A stretch of 64,000 bases of DNA, from contig CM053033.1 in assembly GCA_028564925.1 (NCBI GenBank), forward strand, positions 116,142,252 to 116,206,251. The letters run 5' to 3'. Source of the DNA: Lithobates sylvaticus (lineage: Eukaryota; Chordata; Amphibia; Anura; Ranidae). A model generated the notes under the pieces. It worked only from the letters and a program-made list of their open reading frames with translations, had not been told where the DNA came from and did no database searches. A program made the position numbers and the translations under genes. Positions 1 to 11,240 of this stretch are shown here, one piece after another; the first letter of the stretch is position 1, and every line of letters begins with the position of its first letter.

Positions 1-573
1 CGTGCCTAGACTTGGAACAACCTGCATCAGCCATACCCAAGATTACCAGCATGTGTAAGTCCCCAACCTGTTAAAACCTTACCTGTGTACTGATTATTGC
101 AAGCCATTTTATATAGTGACTTTCCTAATCCAGAAAAAATCTGTACTTCCTCCGATTGCTTTGCCCAGCAATCTATTATTGAGGAAAGGGTCCTTAAAAA
201 GCGGGCTGTCCCTGTAGTGGATTCGGCTATTTCATTTCTTAACAATAATGACTGTTCCTGTCGAATAGGGATATTGCAATAAAAAGCAGCTCCATATTGG
301 ATAAAAGGGTTATTTTGACATATACGCTGTACACATGTATAGGGTCAGTAAAATAACAGACCACCCCCAAGACCATATATCTTTTATGTACTCTGCAATC
401 AAGAAAACAAGCAAGAATAACGTTGTTGGTCATCATATTGATTATACAACATAGCTGCCTAATTAGAGTTTAATGTTTCTGCAGTAGCATAGAGGTCCAA
501 TATATCCCAAAGCATCAGTTTACAGAATTTCCACATTCTTAATGTCTCTGGAAAATTTCCCTTATCTCTTATA
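1..573. other. No feature recognised
   Basis: Only short open frames with no family likeness; probably ordinary intergenic or old repeat sequence. Confidence 0.4.
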
Positions 574-581
574 GACATACC

Positions 582-808
582 CAGTGGCGGCTGGTGGATA
601 TGGGGGGCGCAATCCAACCAATAACCACACCTTGCACCCCGAGCCCACCCTTTTTTGAAGCCTATTAGAGCCTCTAATCACGTGCTTCAAAAAAAAAAAA
701 AACCCCGATTGTAATCCATGCGTCCGGCGCCCTGCATGTAGATCATGGGGTCTGATGCATGGATGGGGGGGTGGCGCTCGTGCGCCCCTAATGGACAGGC
801 CGCCACTG
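582..808. mobile_element. hAT-type MITE, 227 bp
   Basis: Terminal inverted repeats CAGTGGCGGC at both ends, flanked by an 8-bp target duplication with one mismatch (GACATACC 574-581, GACCTACC 809-816). An 8-bp duplication and CA-G ends are the hAT signature. The right-end sequence recurs in elements at 54973-56099 and near 58960. Confidence 0.8.
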
Positions 809-816
809 GACCTACC

Positions 817-1529
817 CTTAAGTCATAAGACCTCCAGGTAGTCATAAGATAATGACATAGTGCTATTTATATTTCAAAAACATTTTTGCAAAGTTTTAGC
901 CAAGCCCAGGCATACACCTCTATTATATGTATAAGCATGTTTGAAATGGTAGTCATATTTTCTAAAATGGCTACTGCGGTTAAAAAAATGGCATGTGACC
1001 GGTGATTCAGCAGGGAGCATCCTAAATCCCTACATACTATAGAGGACATCCCAGTGTTTAAAGACCCTGTGGCTAAAAGGCTAGAAGCTTCTGTAAGGCC
1101 TTATTCTAACTTACAAGCACTGCCCTGCAATCTGCAATTGTTGCCATGTCCTGTCAGACCTTAGGTGTCTGGTCCAAAGAAATGTCTCAGGATCCTGAGA
1201 TATCCTCACAGATCTCTTGGTCCACCAGCAAATAAGAGCTCCTGCCTGTGGCCCTATTCATATGTGTTAATGGGTCAGTGGATATTTGCCTAATATCCAG
1301 AATAAGTCCTAATTTGGTACACATGCAAAGAACCCTTTGGCTCAAATGTTGGTGTGCGGAACAGCAGGGTAAGAAACGCCTATTGAAACCTTTTGACGCA
1401 GAACAACTATTCAAGAGCACCCTTTCGCCCCAGCATATGAAGACTAAGCCTTAGTCTTTAAAACCCTCTATCCTTAAAGCTAAGAAGAATTTCTTTTGTT
1501 TCTCCCAGGCTCCAAGACAAAGCCGCTGT
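817..1529. other. No gene; possibly left part of a DIRS-like fossil from about 1080
   Basis: No host exon seen. From about 1080 broken frames suggest the non-enzymatic first region of the retroelement recognised to its right; this extension is weak. Confidence 0.25.
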
Positions 1530-1868
1530 AAATCTTGAACTCTCAAATCCTACAAACCCACAAGCAAGTCCTCCTCACAACGAGGGGATGCCCCAACTTG
1601 TCAGAGCAAGGGCTTGTCTTTTGGCCTTTGCTGCCACCTGGTAGCAGGACAGGCATGAGTCCAAAATATGGTATCCAGGGTCTACAATTTAGAATTTCAA
1701 ACTCTGTCTCTGCCCTGCTTCAAGTTGTCAAACCTGCCAACTTTCCTGCAAAGACTAGCAGACCTCCACACTGTTCTGGTGCAGTTTCTTCCTCAAGGGG
1801 TCAAAGTCATCCTTGTAGTTTCCCAGCTTCAATCTCAAGATATTCCCTTAGTGGGATACCCGGATCAC
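1530..1868 (+). mobile_element. DIRS-like retroelement fossil, left fragment (reverse transcriptase start)
   Basis: A frame with VSR.YNLEFQTL and a following LP.F resembles the entry of DIRS-group reverse transcriptases. It is a broken, old fragment, cut at its right by the insertion at 1883-4662. Recognition is from memory of the family and is tentative. Confidence 0.45.
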
Positions 1869-1882
1869 TTCCTACTGAGGGA

Positions 1883-4662
1883 AATTTTCAAAGAGACTTG
1901 TGTGAAATACAAAAAATGAATAAAAAATTATAAAAAAAACTGAAAAAGCTGCAAACTCCTAAAGTGTCACTACACCATTGCAAACATTAACTAAAATAAA
2001 AATTCCAGTGCCAAAATGAAATAGTGAACACAAATAAAGTTCTAATGGTTAAATAAAGTGTCAGCGATCATAATTCAGTGCTTGATCCAAAGACACAAAT
2101 ACACTCCACCACCATGTGCAATGGCCACTCACCTCCAGTTCAAAGGACAATAAGCATGAAACTGCTGAAGCGATCTCCATATGGTTTAACCCATCACAGA
2201 TCATCGCAAATGAAATAAGGAAAAAAAAAAACAATCATTGGATGTGGTGTCTGCATCAGTTTTCGTTTCCCTGACCTTTTTCCCCCTCTGTTTTTAGTTG
2301 GTCTTGGCAAATATCACACGACCTGTATTAGAGTGCCCCCACTCTGGACGAATGATCACAGGAGGCACAACAGACAGCAGCACTGTCAGTCTCAGTTTTC
2401 TGATGATCTAATTTTCTGACTTGTTTTCCTAGTTTAGAGCTTCTCTTCCTGTTTCCTGCTTCCTCCTAGCAATCTCAGGAGTGGCAATCGCTCCAGCAGT
2501 TTGATACCTATTATTGTCCTCTGGACTGGAGGTGAGTGACCATTGCACATGGTGGTGGAGTGTATTTGTATCTTTGGATCAAGCACTGAATTATGATCCC
2601 TGACACAGATTTTTCCTGAAAACACTTTATTTCACCAATAAGAACTTTATTTGTGTTCACTATTTCATTCTGGCACTGGACTTTTTATATCCACTATTAT
2701 TTTTTTTTTAAATCAAAAAGGTTTTTATTGAACAATAGAAAAGATAAACATACAGCTCAATTTACATCTCCAAACTCAGACAGATACAAAAATTGTGATC
2801 CAAAAAGGCACATATAATCCTGCAGGAGGGCACAACAGCATTTTAACACTACTACTCCCCCATCCTCCACAGGTCCATATTGGCAATATATTACTCTATA
2901 CAATAAATCACGGTACCGTCACATCATGCAAACATCAATCTATCCGCACACCCCCCTTCAGTTCAACTATTATTTTTACAGCAATCTATCCATTATAAAA
3001 TCCACCGGTGACAGGCCTGGTGTATCCAACCAGGGAGCCCACAGACTGTCATACTTTTCTGGTCGTCCCCTGTGCTGAAAAACATATTTCTCCATTCTAA
3101 TATTGTCCCCCATTTGTGTTATCCATTCCCCCAACGTTGGCAGGTCTAAGGCCTTCCAGTGCCGGAGAATCATTTTTTGTGCCTGAAACAGCCCTGGCTA
3201 CCGCCTGCCTAGTAATGGCTGTCATAGGGATGTCATCTAGGATCCCCAATATACATGGTTTTGGGTCAATCGGAATAGTAAGTCGGTATGCTCCGTTAAT
3301 CGTGGCCACCACCCCCGTCCAGAACAAGTGAAGCTTGGGGCATCTCCATAGCATGTGGATCAGGTCCCCATGGTCCCTTGCACATCTAGGGCAAATATCG
3401 TCCTGTCGTACCCCCATTCTAAGGAGCCTAGCAGGCGTAAGGTGTACTCTAAGGAGTAGATACAGTTGGGACAACCACTGGGCTACATTAACTGAGCACA
3501 GTTGGACCGCCTGAAGAGCCTCCTCCCACTGCTCACTCTCGAACGTACCTACATCCTCCTCCCATTTTGCAAATGCTGTCTGTGGGAATCCCTCCAGGTA
3601 AGTATGAAGAACTGCCGAGTAGATTTTTGAAATAAACCCCCGAAACTGCAATAAGTCCTCCATCAGTCTGAAAATTGGGGTCGGTGAAAGAGTCCACGGG
3701 ACCTCCCTGGCCTGCGCCTTCACTGCGTGCTGTAGTTGTAAATAATGAAAGAACATAGTCTGAGGGAGTTGAAACCTCTCCCTCAGCTCCGCAAAAGGCA
3801 TCAGGCTACCAGGAGTAAAAATATGTCTCAGATGCGTAATACCGTGTCTCTTCCACCGTTCCCCAGAGTCCAGCGATAGTAAATCCTCAAAATACTTATT
3901 TTCCCATATCGGGCTATATTCAGTAAAGCCCTCCACGCCCTGTATTTGTCTGAGCTTGTTCCAAACTTTCAGCATTAATGTGTAAGTGGGGTATCGTTTG
4001 TTCGACTTTGCGTATGCGAGGGCCTCCATGCCCGTGGGTACATTTCCATGACCAGTAGCCAGACACATCAGTTCCTTAGTGGGATCGAAGTGTGTGGGCG
4101 TCTCCGCCCCCTCTTCCGTTGGTAGCATAGCCCTGGCAATATGTTGTGCCTGGGCTGCCAGGTAGTAAGCCCAAGGATTGGGGAGGGCAAGTCTTTGGGT
4201 TTTTGGAGCTGTTCCAGTTTTATCCATGGGGGCTTATCCAGCCATATAAAATTTCTGAAAAGTGAGTTAATAATTCTAAACAGTTTAAGGGGAATCACCA
4301 TAGGTGTGTTGTGCAGAATATACAGGAGTTGGGGCATGAAAATCATCTCTATTAAATTAATCCTGCCCACCAGTGACATTTTGAGTTTTGCCCATATTTT
4401 GATCCTATCCCGAATCCTGTTCAACAATGGGGTCAGATCGAGTAGAATATACTCAAGCGGTTCCCGCGTTACTTGTATTCCCAGGTACTTCATGCCGGTA
4501 GAAACCTGTATATTGTGTAGTGTCTGACCCGTTTTATCCGAGGTGTCATCCAGCAGCAATATATCCACTATTATTACATCAGATGTGTTTATTTTTTATA
4601 TTGTATGTCATTGATTATTTTAACGTTGTCTGATTTAGTGCCGCTCTTTTTATTTTATTTCA
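1883..4662. mobile_element. Inserted element with long inverted repeats, split by a LINE
   Basis: Bounded by an exact 14-bp target duplication (1869-1882 and 4663-4676). Inside, about 150-170 bp at 2010-2155 recurs inverted at 2510-2680, so the RNA or single strand could fold back. A LINE copy (2702-4560) lies within it; without that, the element is about 0.9 kb. A 14-bp duplication is typical of LINE-driven insertion rather than of DNA transposons. No coding capacity seen. Family unknown. Confidence 0.6.
2702..4560 (-). mobile_element. L1-type LINE, 5'-truncated, ORF2 C-terminal part
   Basis: Reads on the minus strand with an A-rich 3' end at 2702 and an exact 15-bp target duplication (2687-2701, 4561-4575). 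Two overlapping frames (4068-4568 and 3097-4227) encode the thumb and C terminus of an L1-clade ORF2: KYLGIQVTR, then VGRINLIEM...LLYILHN, and a C-x2-C...H-x4-C knuckle near 3370 (CPRC...HMLWRC). Shifted frames show it is dead. The reverse transcriptase core is absent through 5' truncation. Confidence 0.85.
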
Positions 4663-4676
4663 TTCCTACTGAGGGA

Positions 4677-5100
4677 GTTGACTCATTGCCTTCTTTTTAA
4701 TACTTCTCTGAGCTCCAAACTCTCCGCTCCTATGTTTGGATTCTATAGTTCAGGAGACAAATAACTCTTCTCCTTTGCCTAGGAGCTTGGGCTTGATGGT
4801 CATCTCTTTCAAAACAGATCCATATGCCCAATTTCACGCCAGATCTTTTCAACTCAACAGTCTGGCAGTGTGGGACAAGAAGGTTCAAACTCTGGCCATT
4901 GTATACACCTGACCCCCAAAACCAGGCTTACAGTGGCATGGTGGATTATAAGCCCAGCCCTGAAGTTGAAGAAATCCTTCCTCCCACTGGTCTGGAAGGC
5001 TGTCATGACAGATGCCAGCCTTTTGGGCTGGGAGGAGTCCTAGACACTCTATGCAAAGGACTTGGTCAATGCTTGTCTACTGATCAATATTCTGTAACTT
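4677..5100 (+). mobile_element. DIRS-like retroelement fossil, right fragment
   Basis: A frame near 4810-4900 with AQFHARSFQLNSL followed by W resembles the region joining reverse transcriptase and RNase H in DIRS elements. Broken and old; probably the same fossil as the fragment ending at 1868. Confidence 0.45.
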
Positions 5101-5105
5101 AGAGT

Positions 5106-6000
5106 TATTTTGCCATTGCTGAGGGTTCCCGTTTTTCACTATGTCCAGGGTCATTGTCATGCTGTAAGAACCATCCACAACCCATCTTCAGTGTTCTGGC
5201 TGAGGGAAGAAGTTTCTCAACCAAGATTTTACAATACATGGCCCTGTCATCGGCCCCTCAATGCGGCAAAGTCAGCCTGTACCTTTGGCAGAGAAACAGC
5301 CCCAAAGAGTAATTTCCACCTCTGTGCTTGACTGTAGGGATGGTGTTCTTAGGGTCATAGCCAACATTTGTCTTCCGCCAAACTAATGCCAAAGAGCTAA
5401 ATTTTGGTCTCATCTGACCACAGCACTTTCTCTCAATTCTTCTCTGAATCATTTAGATGTTCATTGCATGACTGTATATGTGCCTTCTTGAGGAGGGGGA
5501 CTCGCTGTGTTTGGAGGAAGAAAAATGCTGACTATGACCCTAAGAACACCATCCCTACAGCCAAGCACAGAGGTGAAAACATGATGCTTTGGGGTTGTTT
5601 TTCTGCTGAAGGTGCAGACCGAGTTTGCCGCCTTGGGGGGCGAACGGATGGGGCCATGTATTGTAAAATTTTGGATAAGGACCCATGGATGGGTCTTTTA
5701 GCACGACAATGACCCACAACATACCGACAAGGCAACAAAGACGTGGCTCAAGAAGAAGCACATTAAGGTCATGGAGTGGCCTAGTCAGTCTCCAGACCCT
5801 AATCCTATAGAAAATTTATGGAGAGAGCTGAAACTTTGAGTTGGCAAGCGACAGCCAAGAAACCTAAAGGATTTGGAAAAGATCTGTAAAAAAGTGTGGA
5901 CCAAAATCCGTCCTGAGATGTGTGCAAACCTGGTAACCTACTACAAGAAACGTCTTACCTCTGTGCTTGCCAACAAGGGTTTCTCCACCAGGTACTAAGT
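5106..6000. mobile_element. Two Tc1-like fragments fused head to head
   Basis: Bases 5110-5495 hold a minus-strand piece of a Tc1 transposase (frame 5258-5452 with YDPKNTIPT.KHRGG) and 5500-6000 hold a plus-strand piece of the same region running to the C terminus (YDPKNTIPT...MLWGCFSAEG, ending NKGFSTRY). The shared stretch forms an inverted repeat around 5500. The coding sequence has several stops and shifts. The C terminus resembles that of the Tc1 at 37247-38739. No terminal inverted repeats remain. Confidence 0.75.
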
Positions 6001-6842
6001 CAAGAGGTGGTCAGAGACTGCAGATGTATAGTACCACTGGAGAAAGGCAGAGACCACGGGCATGCGACATGAGGTGCTCAGACTGCAGATGTACTTCTAA
6101 AGACAAGTAAAGACCACATACATGCAACTCCAACCACTGTACTGCTTGGACAAAGAAAAGGGGAACACCCTGAAATGTTATGATACAGGAATGATTAGAA
6201 AATGGGTTCCTGCTACAGGAGACGGTCAAACTTCAGAAAGCCACTAGGGGTAGTTAAAGACATGCTGTAGGAGACTTCAAGAGACCCTTTCCATTACACC
6301 TAATTTAGAAATCTGTTTCCCTACCTTTTTCCTCCCTGCAGCCCTCTTAAAATTTCCTACAGCAAGATTCATTGTAAAGGTCACAGAAAAAGTACATAAA
6401 AAGAGAATGTATAGCAAAGAAATGTAAAATAAATGTATCTAAAAAACAAGCAAAAGCCTTAAAAAAGCACCCAAAATACTGACTGCTGGGGCTCTGGGGC
6501 TGCACATTAATGGGCAAGTTTACTAATACTGGAACAAACAAAATTTGGAGCTGCTGTGCTTGACAACCAATCAGCCTTTATCTTTTAATTTCAAAGCTTA
6601 ACTGAACAAAGTGAAGATTGATGCTGATTGGTTGCTATGTGCATCTGCGCCAAGTTCTGTCTATTCCCATTTTAGTACATTTCCCTGGAAGTACCAACGG
6701 GTTACATTTGGCATATTTTTAGGATATAAACAAAATGTTTTTCTCATTTAGCTTTCCTGTGCTCTCTAAAGAATAAGTTTACCTTTCATAACATGATACA
6801 TGTTACCAACAGACTAGCTCCTGCACCCCCCCAATCTGAGAG
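6001..6842. other. No gene recognised
   Basis: Contains a short duplicated motif (agactgcagatgta at about 6015 and 6080) and otherwise nothing that I can assign. Confidence 0.35.
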
Positions 6843-6855
6843 CGAGGGTGGATCA

Positions 6856-6876
6856 CGCCCCCCCCCCCCCCCCCCG
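6856..6876 (+). repeat. Poly-C tract
   Basis: About twenty C in a row next to the broken left edge of a Tc1 copy. A second tract of the same kind lies near 17021-17041. Confidence 0.9.
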
Positions 6877-7175
6877 GCCCCCTTTGCTGTCACAATTTTC
6901 CTCTACCAGCTTTACACATCTAGAGAGTGACATTTTTACCCATTCTTTTTTGCAAAATAGCTTAAGCTCTGTCATATTGGATGGAGAGCATCTGTGAACA
7001 GCAATTTTCAATTGCCACAGATTCTCAATTGGATTTAGGTCTGGACTTTGACTGGGCCAGTCTGACACATAATATTTTTTGATCTAAACCATTCCCTTGT
7101 AGCTCTGGCTGTATGTTTAGGGTTGTTGTTCTGCTGGACAGGTGAACGTCCGTTCAAGTCTTTTGCAGACTCTAA

Positions 7176-7599
7176 TGCCGCGTACACACGAGCGGATTTT
7201 CCGTCGGAAAAATCTTGGATGTTTTTTCTGACGGAATTCCACTCAAGCTTGGCTTGCATACACACGGTCACACAAAAGTTCGCTGAACTTACGACCGTCA
7301 AGAACGCGGTGATGTACAACACTACGACGAGCTAAGAAAATGAAGTTCAATGCTTCCGAGCATGCGTCAAATTGTTTCTGAGCATGCGTAGGAATTTTGT
7401 GCGTCGGACTTGGTACAGACGATTGGAATTTCCAATAGAAACTTTTTCCATCTGAAAAATTGAGTACATGCTCTCAAACTTTTGCTGGCGGAAATTCGGG
7501 CAGCAAAAGTCAGATGGGGCATGCACACGGTCGCATTTTCTGACGAAAAGCTCCCATCTGCCTTTTGCTGGCCGAAATTCCGATCGTGTCTACGCGGCA
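7176..7599. mobile_element. Harbinger-like MITE (TGCCGCGTACACACG ends), copy 1
   Basis: Near-palindromic ends TGCCGCGTACACACGA and their inverse, flanked by TAA at 7173-7175 and 7600-7602. The related Tc1 copy near 31585 has a single TAA at this spot, which proves a 3-bp duplication, the PIF/Harbinger hallmark. No coding capacity. Confidence 0.88.
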
Positions 7600-7934
7600 T
7601 AACAGGTTTTCTTCTAAGATTGCCCTGTATTTGGCTCCATCCATCTTCCCATCAACTCTGACCAGCTTCCCTGTCCCTGCTAAAGAAAAGCATCCCCACA
7701 ACATGATGCTGCCACCACCATGTTTCATGTGGGGATAGTGTGTTCAGGGTGATGTGCAGTGTTAGTTTTCTGACACGCATAGCGTTGTGCTTTTAGGCCA
7801 AAAAGTACAATTTTGGTCTCATCTGACCTTCCACATTTTTGCTGTGTTCCCCACACAGCTACTTGCAAACTGCAAATGGGACTTCTTGTGGCTTTCTTTC
7901 AACAATGGCTTTCTTCTTGCCACTCCCCGCTGAG

Positions 7935-8250
7935 CCGGCGAATGACAGGGAGGTCCCTGCACGCTGTGCAGGGACCGCCCTGTCAGATCTCCGCTCTCCC
8001 CTATGGGGGATTGGATGAACACGGACCGTCTGTCCGTGTTCATCCGTTCCGCTCTGCAGACGGATGGAAAAATAGGGTTTTCCTCCGTCTGCAGAATCGG
8101 ACCATAGCGGAGGCGGACGATATCGGATGTCAGCGGATGCTCATCCGCTGACACCCGCTATCCCATGGGGGTACATGTATGTCCGTTTTTCATCCAAAAA
8201 CGGATGGATGAAAAACGGACATACTGTCCGCATGTGTGAAAGGGGCCTAT
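7935..8250. mobile_element. Partial MITE inside the Tc1 copy
   Basis: Palindromic sequence with repeated CCGTC/GACGG and GGATGAA motifs. Its right end is GTGTGAAAGGGGCC, as in the MITE at 32395-32753. The left junction has lost part of the host Tc1. Confidence 0.6.
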
Positions 8251-8573
8251 TAGTTTTCCTGTGGACAGATTCTCCCACCTTAGCTGTGGATCTCTGCAGC
8301 TCCTCCAGAGTTACCATGGGCCTCTTGGCTGCTTCTCTGGTTAAAGCTCTCCTTGCCCGGCCTGTCAGTTTAGGTGGATGGCCATGTCTTGGTAGATTAG
8401 CAGTTGTGCAATACTCTTTCCATTTTCAGGTGATTAATTGAACAGTGCTTCTTGAGATGTTCAAAGCTTGGTATATTTTTTTATAACCTAACCCTGCTTT
8501 AAACTTCTCCACAACGTTATCCCTGACCTGTCAGGTGTGTTCCTTGGCCTTCATGATGCTGTTTGTTCACTAA

Positions 8574-8895
8574 GGCTGCATTCACACCTGAGTGTTTTCA
8601 GCTCAAAAAAACACTTGTAAAACTTTCATCTCAGAAGTTGCAAAAAAGCCCAACAAGCAAAATCCTATTCATTTCAATGACACCTGTTCACATCTTAGCA
8701 TTTTGTCACCTGAAGCAAAATGCTTGAAGCTCATGAAAGTACTTGAGCTTTTTTTTTGGCATATTACAGGCATTTTACTGCTTTTACATTGGTGACCCTT
8801 TAACCTTGAAAACGTCTGTACAAAAACGCTGCAAAACTCAGAAAAAATGCCCAAAAGAACAATTCAAACCGATATGTTTAGGTATGAATGCAGCC
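8574..8895. mobile_element. Harbinger-like MITE (GGCTGCATTCACACC ends)
   Basis: Ends GGCTGCATTCACACC and the inverse GTATGAATGCAGCC, flanked by TAA (8571-8573 and 8896-8898). The empty site is seen in the Tc1 copy near 32262. Confidence 0.82.
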
Positions 8896-8898
8896 TAA

Positions 8899-9280
8899 TG
8901 CCGCGTACACACGACCGGACTTTTCGACGGATTTCCGACAGACTTTCCGAATGAAGGGACTTGGCCACACACAATCACACCAAAGTCCGACGGATTCGAA
9001 CGTGATGTCGTACGACTGGACTAGAATAAAGAAGTTCATAGCCAGTAGCCAATAGCTGCCCTAGCGTAGTTTTTTGTCCGTCGGACTAGCATACACACGA
9101 ACGGATTTCTCGATAGGAACTGGGTCCGGACGAAAAATTTGAAACATGTTCCATTTCTAAAGTCCGTCAGAGTTTTGGACAGCAAAGGTCCGATGGAGCC
9201 CACACACAATCGAATTGTCCGACGGATTCGTTCCGTCGGACCTTTGTTGTCAAAGAGTCCGGTCGTGTGTGTACGCGGCA
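8899..9280. mobile_element. Harbinger-like MITE (TGCCGCGTACACACG ends), copy 2
   Basis: Flanked by TAA at 8896-8898 and 9281-9283. It sits in the right-hand TAA made by the previous MITE, so it came later. Confidence 0.88.
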
Positions 9281-9454
9281 TAAGGTTCTCTAAAAAACCT
9301 CTGAGGGTTTTACAGAACAGCTGTATTTATACTGAGATTAAATTACACACAGGTGGACTCTATTTACTAATTAGGAGACATCTGAGGGCAATTGGTTGCA
9401 CTAGATTTAATTTTTTTTAAACTTTATAATCTTTATTGAGACATTTATCATTAA

Positions 9455-9865
9455 GGCTGTTTTCACACTGGGGTGGGTGTTGACGGTTAAACGCTGCTAG
9501 TTTTAGAGGCGCTTTACCGTAATTTTAGCTGTGATATTCGGCCACTAGCGGGGCACTTTTAACCCCCGCTAGTGGGCGAATAAAGGGTTAAATGCGCCCG
9601 TGTAGCGCAGCTGCCAAGGCACTTTGCAGGTGCTTCGGCAGCGGTACCCATTCATTTCAATGGGCAGGAGCAATGGAGGAGCCTCTCCTTCGACGCTCCA
9701 AAGATGCTGCTTGCAGGACATTTTTTAACGTCCTGCCAGCGCATCGCCCAGTGTGAAAGCACTCTGGTTTTCACACTGGGACTGCAGGGAGGTGTTTTTC
9801 AGGCGCTTTACAGGCACTATTTTTAGCCCAAAAGCGCCTGAAAAACGCCCCAGTGTGAAAGGGGT
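9455..9865. mobile_element. MITE with TAA duplication
   Basis: Ends GGCTGTTTTCACACTGGGG and CCCCAGTGTGAAAGGGGTC, flanked by TAA (9452-9454, 9866-9868). Harbinger-like by duplication. Confidence 0.78.
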
Positions 9866-10159
9866 CTAACATACAAACAACAGTTTCCCACATCACCCTC
9901 CCCGTTCCATTTTAAATATACATGTGCGAAGAAGGAAACAAAAGATGTATTCTCATTAAACTTCTCAAGTTATTACTTTGTAGTTATCTCATCTTCTCGT
10001 TCTCCTTCTACTCTCCTCCTCATTAACCACCTTCTTACTTTCCTCACTCCAACTACTTCTTCATTATCTTAAGCCTCTTATTTTTACTCCACTCATTCTC
10101 CAATCTTCCCCAACGTCTCTCATATTCACTCTTAATCATTCTTTCTTCCTATTTTAATG

Positions 10160-11240
10160 TGTAGCAGTGACATCTTTCCTAGGTGTCCGCTATTGTAAAT
10201 TTAGTTATTTTTGTCTCTCAGGACAGTAAAAGGATCCTGAGAGTTAATTGGATAGGGAAACTTTGGCATCAGTTTGACTTGGCTGTGTTAGGGTTCTGCC
10301 TGATCATGTGTGCGGTGAAGTACACATGACAGGCTTAGAATCGGGTCTGGTTGGATGTTTTGGGTACCCGCATTCCTCTGAGCCAATCAGTGGGTGCGTT
10401 TGGCCCCGCTGAGGAGTCTGGGGAAGGGTACTTAAGATGCTGGAGTCACGTGATTGGGGTCGTTAGGCCAGAGCTGCCTGTTTCCTGGATCTGGACTGGG
10501 GTAGCCCGCGAGGGGTCCCGGTCAGGGTGGTGTGTGCCGCCCCGCAACATGTTTGGTTTGACAGGCCCCACAGACCCGCTTGGTCTGGGGCAAGAATCCA
10601 TCTGTTCCCAAGTCTCAGAACCGGCTGGTCTGAGGCGCAGTAACTGAGGGAGGATTCAAGGCATCCGGGTGTGCTCTCAACTTGGAGGGGCACCGCAGCT
10701 CGTGTAAGTGACCGGGGGAGGACTCTTCGGAGGAGGGCCAACAAGCTGGCATCCTGAGAAGTGCCTGGTTGCTGGGTTGTCAAGGACACTAAAGAATACA
10801 CACTTCCCCAATACTGTCAAGGAGACGGATAACGTTCCAGGTACTGAGGAAAGGTTCCTGTTTTGTTTCTGAGTATCGCTTTGCGTCAAGGTCAAGGACT
10901 GTGCAAATTTCGTTATTCAAGTGCTGACTGCCATAATCTCTGGCTAGAGATTTGTTCAGCTTGAAAGCGCCCAGCTGCAAATGGCTACTCTTTGGGTTGG
11001 CAAATAGAGACTTTTGTATACTTAGCAATTCAAGGTGCCTGAGTTTTCTTCATCCTTGCCCTCTGTTCCCACATGAGACTGTGTCTGTTGGATGTTACCC
11101 CCTGCAAATAAAAACCTTTCAAAAGGACTTTTATGGTGTCAGCGTGCAAAGTCGTTGGGTACTAACTCTGGGAACCCCTAGACCTGGAAGAACAAGCCAA
11201 GCGGAGGTAAGCGGTAAGCCCAAAAGTCAAGGCCGCTACA
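10160..11240 (+). mobile_element. Solo LTR, about 1.08 kb
   Basis: Starts TGTAGCAG and ends CCGCTACA, with AATG repeated on both sides (10156-10159, 11241-11244). An AATAAA lies near 11107. No internal coding region, so a solo LTR left by recombination. A partial relative lies reversed at 22907-23500. Confidence 0.75.

Noticed and set aside
1248-1454. Short plus-strand frame that might be a host exon
   Set aside because: No usable splice sites in phase, and it lies in the presumed flank of a retroelement fossil.
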